Shown here: positions 48,146 through 59,506 of the stretch, one piece after another
Layout of the letters: every line of letters starts with the position of its first letter
Position numbering within the stretch: the first letter of the stretch is position 1
From: Sphaeramia orbicularis
Lineage: Eukaryota > Chordata > Actinopteri > Kurtiformes > Apogonidae
DNA: 64,000 nt
NCBI RefSeq assembly: GCF_902148855.1
Contig: NC_043964.1
Span: 23,224,285 to 23,288,284, forward strand
Direction: 5' to 3'
Translations under genes and position numbers: made by a program
The notes under the pieces: generated by a model
The model's database searches: none
What the model was told of the DNA's origin: nothing
What the model saw: only the letters and a program-made list of their open reading frames with translations

Positions 48146-48642
48146 CCCACAAAGACCCAGTGGTACCTTTTGTCAAATTAATTTTTCTCTGTATTTAACC
48201 TTTAAGTGATTTATCTCCATTTATTATAATATTATCCTCCTTAGTTTGAGATGTTTCAGTGTAAATCATGTATTTTCCAATATTTAATTCACTGATCATG
48301 TAGATGTTCATAAAACCTCAGAGTAAATTCAAAAGTTATATCAGAACGAAGAAAACTGAAGAAAAAGTGACTTTTACAGTAAAATCTATCATTAACTGAA
48401 CATAAACTCGGTGTCTCCATCCACTGTCATTTATTAAACTATGGGTTTTACTGGGAAATCAGTGTTGTAGAAGATAACGTGTTTCCATGGGAGCCTCTGA
48501 ATGTCCACATGGGTCATATCTGATGACCATGAAAAGAATTTCCACCAATTATTTACATGTTTTGATAGAATTAGTGGATCAACAGGTATTAAACACTGTC
48601 CAGTTGGTTTTGGTGTCCAGTGGCTGTTTGGGTCTCTATGGG
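48146..48642. mobile_element. TTAA-flanked MITE family B, best copy
   Basis: Left end CCCACAAAGACCCAGTGG, right end inverted (TTTGGGTCTCTATGGG), TTAA at 48142-48145 and 48643-48646. The CCC/GGG ends with TTAA suggest piggyBac. The interior matches 16119-16661 and 56274-56805. Noncoding. Confidence 0.82.
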
Positions 48643-49294
48643 TTAAGAGAGATAAACTTCTTAACACCACCTAGGATTAGCTGTTAAACCTTTGTCACAA
48701 AGCTGAAAAAGAACTCATGAAAAGACTTTTCTAAATACATGGTGTTCTCACGGAACAATAAAGCTACAAATATACTCTGAAGACCTAACAGATCAGTTTT
48801 CCCAAACTTCATCTTGAGATCCCCAAAATGTGCCTGAAACTTTTTTTTCTTTTGTTTTTACACATTTTAGATACGTCTTTTATATGTTTTTCATCTTATC
48901 AAGTCTTATACATCCATCTCATCTTATATGTTCAAATGTTCACTTGCTGCCTAATATATCAAACCCAGTAAAAGGTACAATTATAATAAAATAATCAATA
49001 TTATTAACACTTCTCCTGCCAGCAGTCAGAATGTTATGGAGTAAAGCTCTAACGGGGTCTATTTTGCTGTACAACTACTTCTTTTCTTTTCATCGAGTAC
49101 ATTTTGCTGCAAATACTAGCATACATTTACTTTAGGTTTTGAGTGTTTTGCTTCTAATAGATTTTCACAGTGTGATATTAATTATTTTACTTAAATAAGG
49201 GATGTGAATACTGAACCCCCAGTGCTGCTGCTTATATTAATTATCAGATCACAAATGTAAAAAAAACAAAAACAAACAAACAAAAAACATTTCA

Positions 49295-51440
49295 ACCTAA
49301 ATGCATTGTTGGAGGACATAACAAGACTTTATTACTTTTAAGAATTTTTTTCAAAAACAGTTATTGTGTAGAAAATCAAGGTCAGTGACGTTATCATATT
49401 TGGTTCCTTGCTTGTATGTAGCAAAAAAAAAAAAAAAAAGAAAAAAAGATCCAAGAGGTAACTATAAAAAAAATACAAGAAAAACACGTGTAAGGTGAAA
49501 GGAACATGGATTTTAGAACATTACAACAACATAAGTGTGGGTACAGACCCCTGTCCACATCCACATTATCCCTTTGAACATCATTCCTTACATTAGTACC
49601 ATTACTTCATGGTACCTAACAAAGCAGGTCCACTCACTGTTCATGCACAGGTGGACCTTACAGACCCTGTAGACCACATTGGACCTGAGATTGTTGACTC
49701 ACTGTAACTGTTGCTGTTACTGTCTTGTAATGTGTGCAGAAATGACCAAAAATAGTTACTTGCCCGATAAAGGGTTAAGGTCCTCCACTGATTAATGGTT
49801 CCACATCATCTGTAAATTCATCAGTTAATGGTGCAGCCTCCCTCCAGTGGACATTAACACAGTTATTATTTAGTGCATTATTGGAAGACATAAGGAGACT
49901 TAATTACTTTTGTGGAATAAAAAAAGGTATTGTTATGTACAAAATCAAGGTCAATGAAATTACCATATTTGGTTCCTTGCTTGTATGTAGCAAAAAAAAA
50001 AAAAAAAATCCAAGAAGTAACGATAAAACAAATACAAGAAAAACACACAAGGTGAAAGGAGCAGGTATTTTAGAACATCACTGTAGACTCACTGTAACTG
50101 TTGCTGTCACTGTCTTGTAATGTGTGCGTAAATGACCAAAAATAGTCACTTGCCCGCTAAAGGGTTAAGGTCATCTACTGGTTAATTGTTCCACATCCTC
50201 TGTAAATTCATCCATTAACGAAACAGCCTCCTTTAAGTCCACATTAAGACAGTTATTATTTAGTGCGTTATTGGAAGACATAAGGAGACTTAATTACTTT
50301 TGTGGAATAAAAAAAAATTATTGTTATGTACAAAATTGAGGTCAATGAAGTTACCATATTTGGTTCCTTGCTTGTATGTAGCAAAAAAAAACAAAAAAAA
50401 TCCAAGAAGTAACTATAAAAAATACAAGAAAAACACACAAGGTGAAAGGAGCAGGTATTTTAGAACATCACTGTAGACTCACTGTAACTGCTGCTGTCAC
50501 TGTCTTGTAATGTGTGCGTAAATGACCAAAAATAGTCACTTGCCTGCTAAAGGGTTAAGGTCATCTACTTTTTAATTGTTCTACATCCTCTGTAAATTCA
50601 TCCATTAATGGAACAACCTCCTCTGAGTCCACATTAAGACAGTTATTATTTAGTGCATTATTGGAAGACATAAGGAGACTTAATGACTTTTGTGGAATTT
50701 TAAAAAAAAAAGTATTGTTATGTACAAAATCAAGTTCAATGAAGTTACCATATTTGGTTCCTTGCTTGTATATAGCAACAAAAAAAAAAAAAAATCCAAG
50801 AAGTAACTATTAAAAAATACAAGAAAAACACACAAGGTGAAAGGAGCATGTATTTTAGAACATCACTGTAGACTCACTGTAACTGCTGCTGTCACTGTCT
50901 TGTAATGTGTGCGTAAATCACCAAAAATAGTCACTTGCCTGCTAAAGGGTTAAGGTCATCTACTTTTTAATTGTTCTACATCCTCTGTAAATTCATCCAT
51001 TAATGGAACAGCCTCCTTTAAGTCCACATTAAGACAGTTATTATTTAGTGCGTTATTGGAAGGCATAAGAAGACTTTATTACTTTTGTGGAATTTTTCCA
51101 AAAACATGTATTCTTATGTAGAAAATCAAGGTCAGTGAAGTTACCATATTTGGTTCCTTGCTTGTATGTAGCAACAAAAAAAAAAAAAAAAAATCCAAGA
51201 AGTAACTATTAAAAAATACAAGAAAAACACACAAGGTGAAAGGAGCATGTATTTTAGAACATCACTGTAGACTCACTGTAACTGCTGCTGTCACTGTCTT
51301 GTAATGTGTGCGTAAATCACCAAAAATAGTCACTTGCCCGCTAAAGGGTTAAGGTTATCTACTGGTTAATTGTTCCATATCCTCTGTAAATTCATCCATT
51401 AACGGAACAGCCTCCTTTGAGTGCACATTAAGACAGTTAT
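49295..51440. repeat. Tandem array, five-plus units of about 390 bp
   Basis: Units are phased on AGTTATTATTTAGTGC at 49861, 50251, 50641 and 51036, and a final AGTTATTAG at 51435, giving spacings of 390, 390, 395 and 399 bp. Each unit contains GGAAGACATAAGGAGACTTA, ATTTGGTTCCTTGCTTGTAT, an A run of variable length, GTGAAAGGAGCA, and CACTTGCCCGCTAAAGGGTT. The first unit starts near 49295 and is longer, with about 170 bp of extra sequence. Most length variation comes from the A run. No open frame. Confidence 0.93.
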
Positions 51441-52158
51441 TAGAATCCCTCCTATACTGCAGTGTTTTCTGTCACCACATGTGTTTAAGCGTTCGTCTGT
51501 GAGTCACATCATCCTGTAAAGGTAACCCAACGGGCCAACGGTTAGAGGAAAGTGCGCAGTGACTCAGTGATGGTGGGTGAGTGGGTGGTCAGGTACCGAG
51601 GCTCACTTCACGAGCAGAGGAGATAATAACACACCGTCTGTGTATCTCCATTCCCATTTGGGTTTGAAAATAGTCAGCCACCCCAGCTGTTAGTCATTAC
51701 GCCGTGTGGTGGAGAGGAGGAGGGAGGAGGCCGTGTCTGTCAGCAGGCAGATAAGGAGAGGGGGGCTTCACGCCGTGTTTTTCTACCGTATGTTCGCCGC
51801 TCTCAAACTTACTCTGCGGCTCATTAATCACAGTGTATTTGCGAGGCTTTATCTAAACCACTGTCTTGTGGAGAAACAAGCAACGACATCAAGTCCCGTG
51901 CTGTGATCATAATGTTTCACTGTACTTATTAAATGGAAACACCACATTCTTCCAGATTTTTATTGATGCGTTACTTTTGATACACTTTATTAATTTTTAT
52001 TACAATCAAACACTTAAACGTGATACAGCTTTATCACCTTTTCCTTTGGCTTTTTTCTAATCACACACTGTCAAAAACACTTTCAAATCTTCATGTAGCA
52101 GTTGGTTAACTTTAACCATTAGCGTAATTTACAAAGCAGTAATAATGACTCATTTAAC
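51441..52158. other. Unique noncoding sequence upstream of the TE cluster
   Basis: A segment of average base composition with no match elsewhere in the window. Purine-rich GAGGAGGAGGGAGGAGG near 51713 and CAGATAAGG near 51748 (a GATA-type motif) are visible. It could hold regulatory elements, but nothing specific supports that. Confidence 0.4.
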
Positions 52159-52166
52159 CCTTAAGG

Positions 52167-52828
52167 CAGGAGTGTCAAACTCATTTTAGTTCAGTTCCAC
52201 ATTCAGTTAAATTTGATCTGCAGTGGGCCGAACCAGTAAAATAATAACATAATAATATAGAAATAATGTCAACTCTAAAATTGTCTTTATGTTTTAGAGA
52301 AAAAAAGTAAATTTACATTATGAAAATGTTTACATCTACAAACTATCCTTTCAAATGATGTGAATAACGTGAACAAACTGAAAAAAATAAGTGTAATTTT
52401 AACCATAATATGCCTCAGTTTATCATTTACACATGTAGATTATAACTTACAAATACATAAAATATTTAGTAACAGGCAGAATCTTGTTAAAATTGCACTT
52501 ATTTCTCTTAAGACATTTCAGGTTGTTCATATTTGTTCAGGTTATTCACATTTTTTGTGAAATTATACTTTGTTTTAGTGTAAATACATGAAAATATTTA
52601 CATTTACAAAGAGAAAAAATTGGAATTGTCCTTATTTCTATGTTATTATGATAGTATTTTACTGGTCTGACCCACTTGAGATTGAACTGGTCTGAATGTG
52701 GAATCTGAACTAAAAGGATTGTTAATATCTTAGTGTAATTTTTGCATTTCACAAATTCATCCCAAGGGCCGGACTGGACCCTTTGGTGGGCCGGATTTGG
52801 CCCCCGGGCCGCATGTTTGACACCTGTG
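52167..52828. mobile_element. hAT-like nonautonomous element 3 with exact 8-bp duplication
   Basis: CAGGAGTGTCAAAC at the left and GTTTGACACCTGTG at the right are inverted. The octamer CCTTAAGG occurs exactly at both sides (52159-52166 and 52829-52836). The internal arms are themselves partly inverted (AAACTATCCTTTCA..GTGAATAACGTGAACAA against TTGTTCAGGTTATTCAC), a foldback layout. Same family as 15010 and 16843. Noncoding. Confidence 0.85.
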
Positions 52829-53420
52829 CCTTAAGGCAAAGACACACCAACCCAATTTTGGGCGGTCGGATGTCGTTGGGCAGTCTGGTGAGGTTGGTGA
52901 CATGACTCTGTTTGGTGTGTTCCATGCAATCGGCTATTGTTTATGCCGTTGCCATTCTTTTCAGCTGATTCGACATGTGTAATCGGCCACTACCCAGTCG
53001 TTCAGTCGGAACAGTCTGATTGGTGGAGGGATAGCCCTTGACTAGTAAATCAGTGAATGAGAAGTTTACATGTGAATACAGCTACGCCAAGGTACTTCAC
53101 ACTGTTGTTGTCTTGTATAATAGGCCATTCACTGCTCATACTGTATCTGAATGAGTCCCAGTCAGTGTTTCCTACGGACTTCATCCATTCCATGAAGTGA
53201 ACACTGTTAGCTTTGTTAGCATAGCGCGATTTGTCCTTAGTTCTCGCCTGCAACATCTTTCTTCTTCCACAAGAAGATGCCCGGGAGCTGACAACACCAG
53301 TATCTTCTTATCACTAGCCATCCATTCAACGAGTACGACAACAACAACAACCCTTCTTGACTACTCAACACTGCTGACAACAATGACTGATGACAGCGAG
53401 CTCTGTGTTTGGGTCTAGAG

Positions 53421-55849
53421 CACTGGTTCCAAACCCTTTTTTGGCTCGTGACCCCATTTTAACATCACAAATTTCAGGAGACCCTAAACATTCAAAATGG
53501 AGACTTTTTTTCGTTTGCTAAAATTAATTTGTTTTTGATCGTGTAATAGTTTGCTGTACTATGTTGCAAATAAATGTTAATTTTAGATGACATTTAGTCT
53601 ACACTGTAATAAATTTTACCGTTAAATAACAGTAAAATACTGGCAGCTAGAGTTGCCAGCATGCTACTGTTATGCTACAGTATCTCTACTGTAATCTACA
53701 ACTACAGTTTCTTACTGTAAAAAGTATTACGGTACTGGGCTGTAAATGACGTTCCTTTTACAGTAAAATACTGTTAGCCACAGTTGCTGCATTTTACAGT
53801 AACTACTGTATTCCAAGAAACAATATATTACTGTAAAACGTATTTAATGTAATATTTACAGTATAACACAGCAAAAAGCTAGGATTTTAACATTTCACAT
53901 TACATTTTAAAATACAAAATCATGAACATTGCTAGAAAAAGCTCAAACAAGAGATGACCTTATAACATTGAGCTTTTATTAAATTCACTGCAACAGCAGC
54001 AGCATTGTGATGAAGCTTGGTTGGAGGCCTTCACAGACAACATGGCTTTGAATGCTCATCATCCAACTTCCAGATGTGACTTCATCATCTGCAACTGATG
54101 GAGACAAGAACTGAGGTTAATGTCCCAAAACAGGATCAGATATATTGTTTACCAAGAACCTATGTAGTCACTGTAAGGTATGAAAATTGGTTACAATGAA
54201 CCCAAAATTCTGAGTGATACATTTATTCTATACTTTTTTCGTACTTCATTTAAATTTGGTATCATAAGTTATACTGCTACCACTTACGGCTATTCTTGTC
54301 TTACAGTGGTAGACACTGTCATGGAAGGACAAAAGCAATTATTTTATTACACGGATACAGACAGACAGCTAACAGGCAGACTGAATGACAGACAGACACA
54401 GACTGACACACATCCACACATAAACACACATACAGACACTTCCAGCAGTATTAGTCTGGGACTGGCTGGAGGGTCAGGGTGAGCTCAGTATCAGCTGCAG
54501 TGGAAGACATTTGGACAATGGGAGATCAGTTATGAATGACACTGTGTTTATAGAGCTGTAAAGCATACAGACATTCAATAATGCTACACATCCTATACAA
54601 ACTGTCCAACAAAGAGGGAAATATTAGCCTTAGTCACTTACTTTTATTAAAACAGTGGTTAATTATCTCAGTTAATATGGATGTCCAAGTTAGTAAATTC
54701 CACTTTATAGATTTAATGTCTTAGAAATGTAACCCTGGGGCAGTGAAAACCACGTAAACTGACACACTGTTTAGTTTAACTGTGTCCACTTCGCAGCTTG
54801 CTCGTATGCTTCAGCTTAAATTAGCTGCATGTTAGCTACATAAGGCTAACACCCCAAATATGAAGCAGTATTACACCGCCTGTTACACCACGCAAGTTGC
54901 ATCCGGTGTGAACGCGGTTTATGGAGGCAATTTAATGTTTAATGAACCCAAAATGCCACAGCATGGTGACAGTTCCACTGATAAAATCACATTTACCTGA
55001 TAAATGAACAACTGGAGCAGGATGGAGCGATGGCAGTGTAGGTAGAAGGATGAAAGCATCAGGTGGCCTCTGTTCCACTGCTGGATGGTCTGGGGGGAAA
55101 AGAGTGGTTTTTTCTGTATTTATTTTTTCCTTCTGTTTCGTAAAAGAACCACTAACCTTTGATGTAGCAAGTCTACAATTAACATTCGTTTGATTGAATC
55201 TTTTTCTAAACGAGCTGGTGGGACTTGATGCCAGATGACTTTGTTCAGAGCAGTTCTGGGCGGACAGCAGTGGAGGAACTGAAGAAAATACTGGAGAATA
55301 CTGTCACATTTTACAGTAGCTTACTGTTTTAAATTTCCTCCTTAAAGACCTCATTATTTACAGCATTATACTGTATTTACAAATAACAGCGTGATACCGT
55401 ACAAAATTTACCGTTTTTTTACAGTAATTTGTTACAGTGTATATAATGTATATTATTATGGATGGAGGCAGAAAAGCCAGGTGTAGATTACTGCACAAAG
55501 TGAGAATTTTATTTTCCTTGGTCAGGATATGTGCAGTCAGTCCAGCTTGGATTTACAAGGCTGACAATTAATACTGAACAAACAAGAACTCGAACTATGA
55601 ATTATGAAAGAGCTGCAGCATCTGAAACTGACCACAATGAACAATTGACAGATAAACAGAACCACAGTGCTTCAGTTTCAGCTTCACAGTTTGTCTTTCA
55701 TATGTTGTGATTGTCTCTCTCAACTCACCATATATTTTTTATTAGCAATTTTAAACTTTTTTTTTTTTTATCAGTTACTAGAAATTTCAGACGACCCCAT
55801 TTGAATTCCAGGTGACCCCATATGGGATCCCGACCCCAAGGTTGAAACA
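53421..55849. mobile_element. hAT-like nonautonomous element 4, carrying a TA-flanked element
   Basis: The left end CACTGGTTCCAAACCC and the right end GGTTGAAACA are inverted hAT-type ends, with GACCCC motifs just inside both. The flanks GTCTAGAG (53413-53420) and CACTAGAG (55850-55857) share CTAGAG, a typical hAT target core. Most of the interior is the nested element at 53602-55439; the host element itself is about 0.6 kb. Confidence 0.75.
53602..55439. mobile_element. TA-flanked DNA transposon, about 1.84 kb, nonautonomous
   Basis: It begins CACTGTAATAAATTTTACCG and ends AAATTTACCG..TTACAGTG. TA lies on each side (53600-53601 and 55440-55441). The subterminal regions are dense in TACTGTA/TACAGTA motifs on both strands. 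An open frame of 100 codons near 54180 has no recognisable domain. A Tc1/mariner-type superfamily is suggested only by the TA target. Confidence 0.72.
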
Positions 55850-56273
55850 CACTAGAGAGATGTTATGTCATTTTCCAGTTTTAAGTCTCACACAAGTGCA
55901 GAATGTACGCTCAAGTCGGTAGTCGATTTGGTGTGTTCTTCACACTTTTTTGACCACATTGGGGAGACCGATTTGGTTCCACCATTGAATTCATAACCGC
56001 ATCATAGAGGAAAATTCATGAACTGCCTAAGAGGATCAGTATTGTCTTCAACATTTTGCTTCACAGTGTGATGTTAGTACTTTTACTTCCTCATAATTGT
56101 ATCACTAACATTAGGCTACTGGAAATGATCAGTTTTTCTTGTCTGGAAACGTGTGTGAAAGTGTGCATTCCAGTCTGTGTTGCATCCTCCTTGTTCTTTA
56201 TTTTCAGCTTCTGGTGTGGTGTGTCTTCAGGCTTCACTTCAGGCTCCAAATTGGGTTTAGACCACATTTATAA

Positions 56274-56805
56274 CCCGTAAAGACCCAAACAGCCACCAGG
56301 GACCAAATGCATCTACTGATCTAAAATGTTTAATACCTGTTGATCCACTAATCCTATCAATACATGTAAATGATTGCTGTAAAATGCAATTTGTCATCTT
56401 TTCGTGGTCATCATATATGACCCATTTGGACGTTCAGAGGCTCCATAGTTACCCTGGAAACACTGCATCTTCTACAGCATTGGTTCCCCCGTAAAACCCA
56501 TGGAGTTGGATCAATGACAGTGGATGGAGACCCTTGGTTTATGTTAAATTAATGATATATTTAGCTTAAAAGGTCACTTTTTTCCCTCAGTTTTCTCTGT
56601 TTTTGATATAATAACCCTCAACTTTAATCTGAGTTTGTCTGAACATCCACATGATAAGTAAGTTAGATATAGGAAAATACCTGATGTCCACTGAATAAAC
56701 ACAAAAAACAGAGGATAATGTCATAATAAATGGTGATAAATCAGTTAAGAAAAGTCAAAGATAGAGAAAAGAATATTTTGGAGCTGCCACAAAATTTAAA
56801 AGATA
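56274..56805 (-). mobile_element. MITE family B copy with truncated right end
   Basis: Begins CCCGTAAAGACCCAAACAGC after ATAA (a decayed TTAA) and follows the sequence of the copy at 48146 in inverse orientation. It fades at GGAGCTGCCACAAAATTTAA without the terminal GGG. Its last part (from about 56665) is duplicated immediately to the right. Confidence 0.72.
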
Positions 56806-56868
56806 AACACAAATATAGGAAAATACCTGATGTTCACTGAATAAACACAAAATGCAGAGGATAATGTT

Positions 56869-58012
56869 TATGTTTATGCATTTGGCAGACGCTTTTTTCC
56901 AAAGTGACTTACAGGGGAAAACCAATCAAATTACTCAATCAATCAAATTTTTTTTATATAGCGCCAGACCACAACAAAAAAGTTATCTCATGACACTTTA
57001 TATATAGAGTTGGTCAAAACCAGACTCTAAGCCGATTTACAGAAACCCACCAGAATCCTCCAGGAGCAAACACTTGTGACTGGTGACAGTGGAAGGAAAA
57101 ACTTCCCTTTAACAGCAGAAACCTGGAGCAGATCCAGACTCCTGGAGGATGGACGTGTGCCTTGACCAGTTGGGGTTAAAGAGAGAGTAAAGAAAGAGAA
57201 AAAGAGAGAGCGATAGAGATAGAAACTGGGGGAGAGGGGGAGAAGGGGGGAGTAGGGGGAGACACATGGAGGCAGGAGAGAGACAGGACCAGAGATAATC
57301 CTGGGAAAGTCTGTGATAATCCTGGGAAAAACCTTATTAAAATATTTAAAATGGAATGTCTGCCAGCGCTAGGACAGGAGGTGCTCTCGGAAGAGCTGGG
57401 TCTTCAGGAGCTTCTTGAAGATAGGCAGGGATGCCTCTGTTCTCGTAGTGCTCGGTAGAATGTTCCACCAACGTGGAACGACCTATGAAAAGAGCCTGGA
57501 TTGTCTTGTACAAGGTCTGGGGACCACCAGACAACGTTCCCCAGACAAGCGGAGTGGTCGTGGGGCAACATAAGCTTTTATCAGTGCACCTAAGTAGACA
57601 GGAGCAGACCCACTGAGAATTTTGTAGGCTAGGAATAAGGATTTGAATTTGGTGAGGGCAGCTATGGGTAGCCAGTGTAACTCAGTAAGTAACGGGGTGA
57701 CATGTGCCCTTTTAGGCTGATTGAAGACCAGATGCGCTGCTGCATTCTGGACCATCTGTGGTGATTTGACAACACAAGCTGGGAGGCCCGTCAGAAGAGC
57801 ATTGCAGTAGTCCAGGCGGGAGATAACCATAGTCTGCACCAGGAGCTGAGTGGCCTGTTGGGTTAGGTATGGCCTGATCTTTCTCAGGTAGAACAGAGTG
57901 AAACGGCATGATCGGGTGACAGAGGCAACATGATCTGTGAAGGTCAACTGATTATCAATCATGACTCCCAAGTTTTGTGCTACATTGGTAGGAGCCAGAG
58001 ATAAGGAGTCAA
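56869..58012 (-). mobile_element. 5'-truncated L2-type LINE relic
   Basis: On the minus strand 57971 to 57369 encodes the end of a reverse-transcriptase ORF: GVMIDNQLTFTDHVASVTRS, ISRLDYCNALLTGLPA, QNAAAHLVFNQPKRAHVTPL, LHWLPIAALTKFKSLFLAYK, then one in-frame stop, VVPRWWNILPSTTRTEASLP and IFKKLLKTQLFREHLLS stop. The minus-strand 3' end near 56869 reads GTAAGTCACTTTGG followed by AAGCGTCTGCCAAATGCATA, the conserved tail of fish L2-type LINEs and the SINEs that borrow it. A segment at 56938-57340 may be a separate repeat lying in the 3' UTR. Inactive. Confidence 0.82.
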
Positions 58013-58017
58013 TGATG

Positions 58018-58069
<52 letters not shown>

Positions 58070-58088
58070 TAATAATAATAATAATAAT
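58013..58088. repeat. AAT trinucleotide microsatellite
   Basis: About 25 AAT units with two GAT interruptions, at the 5' (right) boundary of the minus-strand LINE. Confidence 0.92.
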
Positions 58089-58439
58089 GTCATAATAAAT
58101 GGTGATAAATCAGTTAAGAAAAGTCAAATATAATAGAATAGAAACAGAAAAGAATATTTTGGAGCTGCCACAAAAGTTAAAAGATAAACCCACCATTAGC
58201 ACATGTGGCCTTGGTCTTTGTTCCAGGTGCCATCTGTGTTTCATCTTCACACCTTTAACACACTCCACTGATAACTGTTCTGTTTATGACTATGGAATCT
58301 GACAAACATGACTAACTGTTGTCTAATCATTAACATAAACTAAAACATACAGCCCTGTGGATATATTCAGGAGAGAGTATTTATTTTCCTCCGTGTCTTC
58401 CTCCCACAGTGCCCCCCCTCCTATACCTCCTCTCTCCAC

Positions 58440-58631
58440 GTGAACGCGCGCAGTAGGCTGCTATTAAAGGGGCGGTATTGTAGGCGCGGTCACGTCCGCA
58501 TTCGGCGACGGTGGTTTTGACAGTCACATAAAAGTACAGCTCCCACCGGTTCACCGGAGGAAGTGCTGCAGCTCGACTCCCAGGGACACCGGATCGGAGC
58601 TGAGCGACACCGGGGATTCGAACCTGCACCG
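58440..58631 (+). promoter_or_regulatory. phospho1: phospho1 promoter and noncoding exon 1
   Basis: A GC/CpG-rich stretch (GGGGCGG near 58469, GCGCGG near 58484) precedes a TATA-like CATAAAAGT at 58527-58535. A consensus donor CACCG|GTAACT lies at 58631/58632. The inferred start is about 25-30 bp after the TATA-like motif. Confidence 0.55.
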
Positions 58632-59009
58632 GTAACTGATACTAAGAGTTATTTATGAACACATTTGTTGCAGATGTTCTAGTATTGTTTCCATGCGCTC
58701 ACCTACTATTGATGATAATGATGTTGTGATAAAGCTTTGGCAGGAGGTAGATAAGGTTACTAGTCTGACATGCTGTTGCCAAAAAGACTGACCTAGAAAC
58801 GTTCAAAGGAGATAAATACTCCAAATGCTTTGCTGTTTCCTCAGCCGTGACTTTGCGCACCAGTTACATGCGTTTGATGCGTATTTTCATTTTTAGCCAT
58901 TTGTGCACGGTACTGCGCAGCATTTAATTCTGATAAAGTTAGAACTGAGCACTGATTTGGTCATTTTAGTATCTTATAAATGTGGGTTTTGGATTTCTTT
59001 ACTTTACAG

Positions 59010-59068
59010 ATAAAACCGGTTCCACAGATTCGGGACGCCTGGCTGAGGTTACAGAAGCAGAAACAAAG
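59010..59068 (+). other. phospho1: phospho1 noncoding exon 2 (probable)
   Basis: It is bounded by TTTACTTTACAG and AAACAAAG|GTAGGC and has good splice sites. A frame reading through it does not join the main open frame, so it is taken as 5' UTR. A third exon holding the whole coding region would begin at about 59382 or 59408, after TTTTTAG or TTCCAG. Confidence 0.5.
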
Positions 59069-59506
59069 GTAGGCCTTGTGCAAAATACTGTATTCATAAC
59101 CTGGAACACTTTCTGTGAGGCTGTACTGCCTGCACATGGGGTGATTTATGCAGTTATTCGCTTGCTTGCTGCGCTTAGCCTGAATGGATGTGCGCAAAAA
59201 TCATACCTCTGTGTTTTTCACTCCTGTTCCTTCACAGTTTTTTTCCCCCCAGAAACCTGTGAGGAGTGAAAAGGCTACTGCTGGCTGTCATTTGCTTTTC
59301 TTTCAGGTTTCCTCACAGATCATTTTTTCAGATTTAGAGTAAATTCAGATATTTACTGTTCTTTTATGGTTCTGTTTTTAGCCGTTTTATGCGTTAAAGT
59401 CTTCCAGAAAGCCTCCACCTTCCAGTGGCCTGCGTTACGTGGGATGCAGGAGAGTGGGAGATCCAGCAGAGAGGATATTTGATGCCACTTGGCAACACAA
59501 TCAGTC

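Larger units (their letters stand above)
56665..58195. repeat. Short tandem duplication split by a LINE insertion
   Basis: The 155-bp segment 56665-56817 (TATAGGAAAATACCTGATGT to AAAAGATAAACAC) recurs as 56820-56868 plus 58080-58195. The interruption between those two halves is the L2-type LINE and the AAT microsatellite. ATAATGT flanks both sides of the interruption and may be the insertion duplication. Confidence 0.7.

Noticed and set aside
49295-51440. CRISPR-like array
   Set aside because: The repeated unit is about 390 bp of continuous homology with no short repeat plus unique spacers, in a vertebrate genome.
53197-53418. 73-codon plus-strand frame with Thr runs
   Set aside because: Low complexity, lies at the edge of transposon DNA, no homology recognised.
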